Source of the DNA: Candidatus Poribacteria bacterium
Lineage (GTDB): Bacteria; Poribacteria; WGA-4E; WGA-3G
DNA length: 45,851 nucleotides
Direction of reading: 5' to 3'
NCBI GenBank assembly: GCA_012271015.1
Contig: JAAXHD010000012.1
Location: 1-45,851, forward strand
Shown: piece by piece, positions 38,347 to 45,851 of the stretch
How the letters are laid out: every line of letters begins with the position of its first letter
Position numbering within the stretch: the stretch's first letter is position 1
The notes under the pieces: model-generated
Seen by the model: the letters and a program-made list of their open reading frames with translations, nothing else
Told to the model about the DNA's origin: nothing
Databases searched by the model: none
Position numbers and translations under genes: made by a program

Positions 38347-40248
38347 TTACACGCTACTTCGATGATAAAACCACCACTCCAGCACAAGGAGTAGGAACGC
38401 CGAAAGTGCAAACCAACGCCATATCTCTTGCACTATCGGTTGCAATCCATCTTCCACATCCATTGAGAGGTTTGTAATCGCTGGCGTTGGAGAATGGGAC
38501 AGTGCCGACTCCGTAGCGTTCAGTAGATTGACCGTGAACCGTTCAATCCGCCTATCATCCGCAAAAAGGGTATAGACCCCAATTTGATCTGTCTGGGTGA
38601 ATATCGAGTTCTCCAATCCAACCGTCGTTTCATCCGGTTTCTGCACGTGAAGCGTGCGTCCCTTGTGGCTCAACGCGACGCTCACCCGTTCTCCAGTCCG
38701 GAATGCGTATCGTGTTCCACTTCCTTGAGATTGTAGTGACTGCAACGGAGCAGTCCCTGCTTCAAACCACGCTAAACACTGATAGACGAATTGTGGTCCA
38801 TCGGGGACAGTCAGCGGAAAGGAAGAGATTTCAGGGTTAAACGCATCGAACTCGAAAACAAGAAGCCGAGTATTCTGTCTACTACCGAGCCATATCAATG
38901 CCCCTTTCTCTGTCTCAACAAGCGCATGTCCCCAGAGTGGTAACACTCGGTGCATAGACTCGCTTATCTGTAACCCCTGCAGCGATACACTCTCCATGAG
39001 CGGGTGGTTTCCATCCTCTTTGATAACGCGAACAGGTGTCCTCTCCGTTTCGGCAACTGGAGACTCTTCTTGAATGTAGGGCAGATTGTTCCCGGGTGCG
39101 ATGAAGACCAAAGCCGTTCCAGCGGCAGTCTTAGAGAGATCCGCGAAAGCCTCGCGACCGGCGAGCGTGCCACCATCAAAGATTGCGACATCGGCATCGC
39201 CAGTGCCGTGATAGTCCGTCGGATCCACCACATTCAATCTCACGTGATCTCCGTACGACTCCAAAAGATCGGGTAGCAACGATTTTCGATTGTCGCTCAC
39301 AAGTAAAATCCGCAGTTGAGGGATAGCAGATAGGAGTGCCCAAGCACTGTTATCCAGTGGAAAGTCGTCATCTATATCAAGGTGTCCACTCAGCACTTTT
39401 CCCTCTAAACCGCTCGGATCACCTGAAAACAGAACTGATTTCGTTCCACTCGAAGGAACGGACACCGTTCTATCATCAAGAAGAACATCCTCCACCGACA
39501 ATTGAACATCTAATTCCTTGGATACATCCGTGAAATTTTGAACGCCGATGAGGACTTCATAACGATCCTCTAACATTTCAACACCGAACCGAACGATACC
39601 GACATTCTCCGCACTCCCACCCACTCCGATTTCCTGCACCGGCAACGATATATCTGGTAGGTTCTCAAACGTCCCACTCACAAAGACAATCTTGTCTTGC
39701 GGCGAATCCGCATAACGTGTTGCTGCATCAAAGACAGGACGCAGATTGCGTGGTGCATGGGTCTGAGCGATATCTGCTATTGCCTGGTGGAGTTTCGAGG
39801 TATCCGTTGTAAAAGCTTGTTGGATATAGGTCTCAGGAGAATTCGTCACCATGAGCATCATCCCACCACTCACAGAAACCTCTTTAAGGTATTGCTGCGC
39901 TTCCTGTTTCGCGAGCGTGAGGCGGGTTTGTCCCATCTCTTTTGACAACATGCTCGCGGAATTATCAACGATGAGAATTGCTTTTCCGGGCATAAACCCG
40001 GGTCTACGTAGCGCAGGGCGCGCGACGCTGAATATGAGGAGCAACAGGAACAGTACCTGTAGCAATGGGAGGAGTAGGTTACGGAGCCGTTGGAAAGGGA
40101 CATTTGCTCTCCGGTCTTCGTCAGTGGAGAGCCAAAACATAATGCTGGGGACGAGGCGGGTATGGCGGCGTAATTTCAGAAAGTGGAGTGCGATCACAAT
40201 CGGAATGACACCGAGTAGATAAAACGCGGCAGGGTTCAGGAATTGCAT
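38347..40248 (-). CDS. BatA-like membrane protein with von Willebrand factor A-type domain
   Basis: MQFLNPAAFYLLGVIPIVIALHFLKLRRHTRLVPSIMFW N-terminal BatA-like segment; AILIVDNSASMLSKEMGQTRLTLAKQEAQQ (DxSxS); C-terminal TM WRWFALSAFLLLVLEWWFYHR. Confidence 0.92.
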   Translation of the reverse strand: MQFLNPAAFYLLGVIPIVIALHFLKLRRHTRLVPSIMFWLSTDEDRRANVPFQRLRNLLLPLLQVLFLLLLIFSVARPALRRPGFMPGKAILIVDNSASMLSKEMGQTRLTLAKQEAQQYLKEVSVSGGMMLMVTNSPETYIQQAFTTDTSKLHQAIADIAQTHAPRNLRPVFDAATRYADSPQDKIVFVSGTFENLPDISLPVQEIGVGGSAENVGIVRFGVEMLEDRYEVLIGVQNFTDVSKELDVQLSVEDVLLDDRTVSVPSSGTKSVLFSGDPSGLEGKVLSGHLDIDDDFPLDNSAWALLSAIPQLRILLVSDNRKSLLPDLLESYGDHVRLNVVDPTDYHGTGDADVAIFDGGTLAGREAFADLSKTAAGTALVFIAPGNNLPYIQEESPVAETERTPVRVIKEDGNHPLMESVSLQGLQISESMHRVLPLWGHALVETEKGALIWLGSRQNTRLLVFEFDAFNPEISSFPLTVPDGPQFVYQCLAWFEAGTAPLQSLQSQGSGTRYAFRTGERVSVALSHKGRTLHVQKPDETTVGLENSIFTQTDQIGVYTLFADDRRIERFTVNLLNATESALSHSPTPAITNLSMDVEDGLQPIVQEIWRWFALSAFLLLVLEWWFYHRSSV

Positions 40249-40400
40249 TTTTTAAATTAGTTGTCAATTGTCAGTCGTCGGTTACAAGAGGGTCTTATTA
40301 AAGGATGGGAAACACCCTATCAAAAACACCTCTTAACTGAAAACTAATAACTGAAGGTTTCCTGCGCAGCGGACGAACCGAAAACTATTAAAACTTGTTG

Positions 40401-40805
40401 TTAAGACGTGCTCTCGCCTTCCTCTTTCTCCTTGAGGCTCTGCAGCACTTCATCGGCATCCAACCGACCGGTTTCGCCATAGTCTTGGAGGCGTTCACAG
40501 GCGGCTCGGACCTTATCGTGTTCGTCAAGTTCCAAATAGAGTTTTGCTAAATTCGTGTGCATTTCCCGAAACACACCGGGCCAATTCCGTTCGCCTTCTT
40601 TGTCAATGATGCGGGTCGCATTTGTAATAGCGGTATTGACAACCTCGTCCAATTCCGCTTTATCTTCATCTGAGATCCGAAAATCGGCTTCTTGGCACTG
40701 CTCGTTGTAGGCTTTTAGTTCGCTCAGTGCCTTATCGCATTGGTTATATGTTTTTTCAATACTCAACGCACCCTCAAAAATTTTTGATAAGAATCCTAAT
40801 TTCAT
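40401..40805 (-). CDS. Hypothetical helical protein, possibly TPR-like
   Basis: MKLGFLSKIFEGALSIEKTYNQCDKALSELKAYNEQCQEADF...NLAKLYLELDEHDKVRAACERLQDYGETGRLDADEVLQSLKE. Internal Met preferred over the 40841 start. Confidence 0.6.
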   Translation of the reverse strand: MKLGFLSKIFEGALSIEKTYNQCDKALSELKAYNEQCQEADFRISDEDKAELDEVVNTAITNATRIIDKEGERNWPGVFREMHTNLAKLYLELDEHDKVRAACERLQDYGETGRLDADEVLQSLKEKEEGESTS

Positions 40806-40906
40806 AGCGTCTCCGAATTGGTGTAGGGCTTCGGAAGTCAAGCAATCACGATGATTGTGATGGCATGCTCCCGATGAGGTGGAAGTCCCTCGCCCTACAA
40901 ATTACT

Positions 40907-41683
40907 CTATAAATCGGTTTTCAATTCTCCCCATGTCACCGCCAACTTGTCGCGAGCTTCAACAGCAAGTACCACCGGTATACTCAGTTCCATATTTTCC
41001 CTTACCTCTTCTTCAGTCAACGCCGCCGCGTATATGACGACTTCATCAATGATCGCATCTTCGACTTTATGGAGGTTCGGATTTTCACCAGCACCGATGT
41101 AGATCGCTGCCTCTTTGAACTTGGGCCACTTGAAATTCTCTGGCACCTCACCGATAAATTTACCGTTGACATAGATTTTGCCATCTTTTCCATCGGCAAC
41201 TAAAACGTAGTGGTACCACTCTTTCAATTCAAATTTGAAGTTTGCGAGCTTCTTGTCAGCGTGATGTCCCGCATCCCAGAATGGATTGAAACTGGGATCC
41301 ACCATCGTCCGGAATTCACAACATCCACCCGCCGCGGCTTCAATCGAGATAATCCCGTCGTATGCGGCGTGCTGATTCAGGAAAAACCACGCTTCCATTG
41401 TGATCTCTGTTTTCTCACCGATTGGAACGATAAAGTCGTTCTGTTCCATTACAACGACACCACCGTTCAGATGGATCGCTTTATTGAATGCCCCGTCAAC
41501 AAGCGAGCCCTTTCCGACCAATTCTGCATCATTCCCATTGTCAGAATCATCACTGACTTTAGTACCACTCAATTTGTCAAAAGAGTAATAGACGAGGATG
41601 TCCTCTTCCTCGAAAGCGTGAGAGAGACTCACCGCACATACACAAATCGCCGTAAGCCCCAACAGAAATAATTTTCTACGCAT
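40907..41683 (-). CDS. Secreted LamG/concanavalin A-like lectin domain protein
   Basis: Signal peptide; DILVYYSFDKLSGTKVSDDSDNGNDAELVGKGSLVDGAFNKAIHLNGG...KEWYHYVLVADGKDGKIYVNGKFIGEVP...IDEVVIYAAALTEEEV. Confidence 0.92.
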   Translation of the reverse strand: MRRKLFLLGLTAICVCAVSLSHAFEEEDILVYYSFDKLSGTKVSDDSDNGNDAELVGKGSLVDGAFNKAIHLNGGVVVMEQNDFIVPIGEKTEITMEAWFFLNQHAAYDGIISIEAAAGGCCEFRTMVDPSFNPFWDAGHHADKKLANFKFELKEWYHYVLVADGKDGKIYVNGKFIGEVPENFKWPKFKEAAIYIGAGENPNLHKVEDAIIDEVVIYAAALTEEEVRENMELSIPVVLAVEARDKLAVTWGELKTDL

Positions 41684-41997
41684 TCTTGTGTCTCCTTAAA
41701 CATTTTAACAGGAATTTTAACACAAACATTGAACACTATTAATGCATTATACAACATTCTCTGAATTATAGCAACGCGCAATGCTAATCGGAACAGGACT
41801 ATTCAGTTTTAAAAATTTAGCAGATTTTTTGGGGTTTGAAGGTTCTTTTTCCATGCCCGGAGCGGTTACAAACTGCTCCAACCGGATCTGGGCACCTAAA
41901 ATCCGGCGAAAAAATGGAAAACTAAATACCCCTGCTAATCGGAAACCGTCCGCAAATTGTCCTTGAAAACTGATACCTTAAGTGTTACAATATCCGC

Positions 41998-42837
41998 ATG
42001 ACATTTCTTGAAGCAATTCTTCTTGGGATTTTACAAGGCTTAACAGAATTCCTACCGGTCAGTAGTTCAGGGCACCTCGTCTTGGCACAGCAATTCCTCG
42101 GACTCAAGGATCCCCTCGTCTTTTTTGATGTGATGCTTCATGTCGGAACATTAGCCGCCGTGCTCGTCGCGTATCGTGATGCAATAGGGCGATTAGTGAT
42201 AGGTGGGCTATCTGCGCTCGGAAGCACCCAATTTTGGCGGAAACCAAGGGCAACGCTCAACACATCGGCGGAACTCAAGTTTATATGGCTGATACTCATC
42301 GGCTCTATTCCAACAGGAATTATCGCAGTGGTATTCAAGACGCAATTGGAATCCTTCTTTGATGAGGTTCGCATTGTAAGCACCATGTTAATCCTCACCG
42401 GCATCATTCTCCAACTCCCTCGACTCCGCAGAGAGAAAACGGATAGATCGGATGCCTCCACCGGAGAATTGAAAACATGGCACGCACCACTCATCGGAAT
42501 CGCACAAGGCTGCGCAATTACGCCGGGCATTTCCCGTTCGGGTACGACAATCTCGTTGGCACTTTTTTTAGGGATTCCCGCAAAAACCGCGGCGGAATAC
42601 TCCTTCCTGCTCTCAATTCCCGCGATACTCGGTGCGGTTGCTCTCAAAATCCAAGACCTCGGAGATACCACGATCCCGCTTTACATCGTAGGAACCGGTA
42701 TGCTCGCCTCGTTTATTGTCGGCTATATCGCGCTGCGGTTTCTACTGGTTATACTAAATCGAGGCAAATTCTCGGTGTTCTCCTATTACTGCGTCGCTTT
42801 AGGGCTAACTTCACTCTTAATCGCCTTAATCCAGTAA
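41998..42837 (+). CDS. uppP: Undecaprenyl-diphosphatase
   Basis: MTFLEAILLGILQGLTEFLPVSSSGHLVLAQQFLG; GIAQGCAITPGISRSGTTISLALFLGI. Confidence 0.96.
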   Translation: MTFLEAILLGILQGLTEFLPVSSSGHLVLAQQFLGLKDPLVFFDVMLHVGTLAAVLVAYRDAIGRLVIGGLSALGSTQFWRKPRATLNTSAELKFIWLILIGSIPTGIIAVVFKTQLESFFDEVRIVSTMLILTGIILQLPRLRREKTDRSDASTGELKTWHAPLIGIAQGCAITPGISRSGTTISLALFLGIPAKTAAEYSFLLSIPAILGAVALKIQDLGDTTIPLYIVGTGMLASFIVGYIALRFLLVILNRGKFSVFSYYCVALGLTSLLIALIQ

Positions 42838-43502
42838 GTCGCGACGCATCCAAGCACTTTTTTGTTGTAGTGCCGCACCTCCGGCATCACACCGACACTC
42901 TCTAAGATGTCACAGATTTTCCTGTCGTTTTGGAGCGTGTTCCGAATCCACTTTTCTCCAGTGCATCCATAAATCAGACTGGCGAGATACATTTGTAACG
43001 GTTTCAGTTTGAAACGCTTGAGATACCGAAGTGGAAACCCGAACCCGTGTCCAGAGATCGCGAGGGTGCCTCCCGGTTTTAAGACCCGTGCAAGCTCAGT
43101 TAAGGCGGTTTCGTCGTCGGGGACATGCGGCATGACGAGGAAACAGGTTACGAGATCAAAAGACGCATCGGCAAAAGGCAGGGTTGGGAGTGCCGCCCGT
43201 AGCAAGGTAGGATCTACAGAAGACCGGTCTATGAACTCGCCTATCTGAGAGCGTCCGGACACCAAGAAAAACGCATCAACATCGACACCAACAAGGAGTT
43301 CTGGCGTGTCAGTGGCAAGAGCGACAAGAAGATTCCCCGGTCCACACCCAACATCTAACACCCTTTTACCGGTAGCATCGATGTTCAAAGTGTCGAGTTG
43401 CCTACGCGTTATGCCATCTTCTAATTCGCGGTAAGCGTTCTGAATGTAGGCACGGTGCCACTCTGTCAAACGACTTCTCCGTATAATAAAGAATTCGCCC
43501 AT
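42786..43502 (-). CDS. Class I SAM-dependent methyltransferase
   Basis: GKRVLDVGCGPGNLLVALATDTPELLVGVDVD; FADASFDLVTCFLVMPHVPDDETALTELARVLKPGGTLAISGHG. Confidence 0.92.
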   Translation of the reverse strand: MGEFFIIRRSRLTEWHRAYIQNAYRELEDGITRRQLDTLNIDATGKRVLDVGCGPGNLLVALATDTPELLVGVDVDAFFLVSGRSQIGEFIDRSSVDPTLLRAALPTLPFADASFDLVTCFLVMPHVPDDETALTELARVLKPGGTLAISGHGFGFPLRYLKRFKLKPLQMYLASLIYGCTGEKWIRNTLQNDRKICDILESVGVMPEVRHYNKKVLGCVATYWIKAIKSEVSPKATQ

Positions 43503-44359
43503 CTGCGAAGCCGTTGGGGAATCGTTGTGAGTTCTGAACGGAAGAGGATCAGTCCAGCATCATCGGTGATTGGAACAGCCTTCAGCCTATACAGTGGCGT
43601 GTCCAGCGTGTTCCATCCTATATCTGTCGTGCGTGCCGAGTGGAACCCACCCGTCTTCACAATCTCGATCTCGCGTTCAGTATAATCGCCGTTTGGGTAA
43701 CTGAAATGAGAACACTCAATCCCCAAAAGCGTTTCCAAATCCCTTTTGCTCTCAAGAACCTCTTTTTTACACTCGGTGTCTGTGCAACGCGGTAAGACTG
43801 AATGGAATTGGGTATGTGGTTGGAAGTCAACGCTCTCTGCCATCTCTTGCATTTCCGAAATATTGAGTGCCTGCCTGTCTGGATATACTTTTTCAGGCTC
43901 AAAGTTAGCAGTCCGTTTGAGGCACGCCAACCGTTCTGCGTTCGGTAGCCTTTTCAGTCTCTCTTTCTCTGCTTTGGACTGTCCCGCTACCTTGAACCAG
44001 AAGTGCCGCTTTGTATCAATAATCTGTGTGCAGACGTAGAGCGTTGGACGAACACGGTACTGCTTGAAAATCGGTAGAAGCGCGATATTACCAGCGTGTC
44101 CGTCGTCAATCGTAATCACAATGCTTTTCGGAGGGATCCGCGAGAAATCCTGTTGATGAATTGCAGTAACGAGGGTATCCAGTGAGACAATCGTGTAACG
44201 GCGCGAGAGATAGGCGATATGTTTCGCAAAAATTGCGGGTTGCGGATCGTGATACAGGAGGATAGCAACCCGATACCGACACACCCACTCCCGGATGAGC
44301 ATCGACATTCCTAACAGACAAATAACAGTTGCTACCATATTTTTTAGAAAATTACGCAT
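43466..44359 (-). CDS. Polysaccharide deacetylase family protein
   Basis: KSIVITIDDGHAGNIALLPIFKQYRVRPTLYVCTQIIDTK; HTQFHSVLPRC; CSHFSYPNGDYTEREIEIVKTGGFHSARTTDIGW. Confidence 0.92.
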   Translation of the reverse strand: MRNFLKNMVATVICLLGMSMLIREWVCRYRVAILLYHDPQPAIFAKHIAYLSRRYTIVSLDTLVTAIHQQDFSRIPPKSIVITIDDGHAGNIALLPIFKQYRVRPTLYVCTQIIDTKRHFWFKVAGQSKAEKERLKRLPNAERLACLKRTANFEPEKVYPDRQALNISEMQEMAESVDFQPHTQFHSVLPRCTDTECKKEVLESKRDLETLLGIECSHFSYPNGDYTEREIEIVKTGGFHSARTTDIGWNTLDTPLYRLKAVPITDDAGLILFRSELTTIPQRLRRWANSLLYGEVV

Positions 44360-44484
44360 CTATCATATTGCCCCACAAGAAGTCATAAACTTATCCCATT
44401 AGACCTACCCATTTGAAAATCCGGAATTGTCTAACCACTGTTCCACCCTGTGCGTCCTAAAGAATTGCAAGTAATAGATATTTC

Positions 44485-45558
44485 TTACTCGACGAATAAT
44501 TGCCGATAAATCTCTTCTAATTTTTGAACAGACACCGCACTGTCAAACTTTTGTTGAATCGTCGCTCGTGCGTTCCTACCCAATTCACTTGCAAAATCGG
44601 GTTCAGTCAGCACCCGATGCAGTGCCGTCGCTAACGCTGTCGGATCCCGTGGCGGAACCCGAATACCGTCCTTCTCACCCTCTATTAAATCTACGATACC
44701 CCCGACATCCGATGCAATGCACGGCATTCCGATCCCCATTGCCTCAATTAACGCATTCGGTGAACTTTCGTGTAGCGATGGAAGCACAAAGACATCCGCT
44801 GTCAGAAGCACAGAGAAAACATCCTCACTAAATCCCGGAAACGCCACCTGTTCTGAAAGCCCGTATTCCGCCGTGAGTGCTCGGAGTCCCGCCTCCAATT
44901 CACCTTCACCGAGAAACGTACATCGCCACGCGACATCTTCTCGATTCAACAAATTTAATGCTTCAATCAGATACCGATGCCCTTTTTCAGGAGCGAATCG
45001 TCCGACGCTTACGATTAACTTCTCATCGGGACCACACGTACGCGGTTGTGCCCACGTCTCGGTGGGTAATTCCAACAGATTGGGGATGCTAACAATGTTT
45101 TTGTCTGGATATCGCTGGTGGAGATGCCGTTGGATCTGCGCTGAGTTCGTCAGAAGGACATCGGCGGTATTGTAGATGAGTTTTTCTGTAAGATAGAGCC
45201 GAAACTTCCCGTACCGCGCATGGTAGTCGCCGCGTTGAGAAGCGATGAATGGAATCTGTCGCCACAGTCCGAATCTACGCGAGAGTCCACAGAGGAAATT
45301 GGAATACCACAACCAACTATGTACGATGTCGGGTTCGACAGCATTGACAATGCCACCGAGTGCAAACGCCTTTTCGAGCAATCTCGGACGTCTGCCTTCA
45401 CCTGCGAGTGTTGCCACCTCCCGCACACACGGTAGGGCGGCGAGTTCCCTAACACGTTCCCCTTCGGCGCGACTCAGGACAACGGACGCTTCATATCGCT
45501 CAGGCGGCAACCGATCCAGGGTCTTGAGCAGTTGTGATTCGGCACCGTCCTTTGTCAT
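44485..45558 (-). CDS. GT4-type glycosyltransferase; the true N-terminus may lie upstream of the annotated ATG
   Basis: MTKDGAESQLLKTLDRLPPERYEASVV; KLIVSVGRFAPEKGHRYLIEALNLL; VFVLPSLHESSPNALIEAMGIGMPCIASDVGGIVDLI. Confidence 0.93.
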   Translation of the reverse strand: MTKDGAESQLLKTLDRLPPERYEASVVLSRAEGERVRELAALPCVREVATLAGEGRRPRLLEKAFALGGIVNAVEPDIVHSWLWYSNFLCGLSRRFGLWRQIPFIASQRGDYHARYGKFRLYLTEKLIYNTADVLLTNSAQIQRHLHQRYPDKNIVSIPNLLELPTETWAQPRTCGPDEKLIVSVGRFAPEKGHRYLIEALNLLNREDVAWRCTFLGEGELEAGLRALTAEYGLSEQVAFPGFSEDVFSVLLTADVFVLPSLHESSPNALIEAMGIGMPCIASDVGGIVDLIEGEKDGIRVPPRDPTALATALHRVLTEPDFASELGRNARATIQQKFDSAVSVQKLEEIYRQLFVE

Positions 45559-45713
45559 GGAATCAATGACATACAGAATTTTGATTTTTTAATTTTACCT
45601 TGCGGATTTTTAATTTTACCTTGCGGGTCGGTGAGGTGGGTACAGAATATGAACCTGCCTTCACGTAGATCCGCCCTCCGCTACGCTTACGGGCTAACGG
45701 TTTTGAGCCTATT

Positions 45714-45740
45714 GTAGCATAACCTGTTAGGTTGTGCTAC
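45714..45740. repeat. Intergenic hairpin, 12-bp stem
   Basis: GTAGCATAACCT-GTT-AGGTTGTGCTAC, one G-T wobble pair. Confidence 0.7.
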
Positions 45741-45851
45741 CCTCTACCCCCGCAAGCAGGGTGTGTGTAGGATACCAACAACTTCGTACACTACAAAGAG
45801 GAACCCTTTGTGAGACGAACACCTCTTATAGTAGATTCCGAAAATAAGTTT

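Noticed and set aside
1-45851. tRNA/rRNA genes and the selenocysteine machinery (selA, selB, selC, selD)
   Set aside because: None recognised by eye in this window; absence here says nothing about the rest of the genome.

Overview
This window is a bacterial chromosomal segment with metabolic, envelope and tRNA-modification genes. Many phytanoyl-CoA dioxygenase-like, Gfo/Idh/MocA and dockerin-like proteins plus palindromic intergenic repeats suggest an environmental lineage, possibly Poribacteria-like; that is only an impression. Recognisable genes include a 5'-truncated type ISP restriction-modification protein, HicBA, an MNT-HEPN fusion, an rluD-like gene, truA, murA, hisD, uppP, and cell-envelope and glycan genes. 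The main discovery candidate is at about 33.95-37.99 kb. It holds three exported thioredoxin-fold paralogues. One has a normal active site (WCPPC). In the other two, the first active-site Cys codon is an in-frame TGA (36125-36127, TGA-IFC; 37752-37754, TGA-PFC), and the reading frame continues through the rest of the thioredoxin fold, including the cis-Pro TPTY motif. TGA is an ordinary stop elsewhere in the window. A hairpin directly follows each TGA, with its apical loop about 23 nt downstream, as expected for bacterial SECIS elements. I interpret these as two tandem exported dockerin-like/Ig-like/thioredoxin selenoproteins (UxxC) that the ORF track has split into 'truncated gene + small ORF'. 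Secondary findings are a 121-bp MITE-like element with 5-bp target duplication and an apparent empty site elsewhere in the window, several dispersed hairpin repeat families with compensatory stem changes, a 53-bp direct repeat with a perfect 11-bp hairpin upstream of murA, and a C39-like domain that appears to lack its catalytic Cys.
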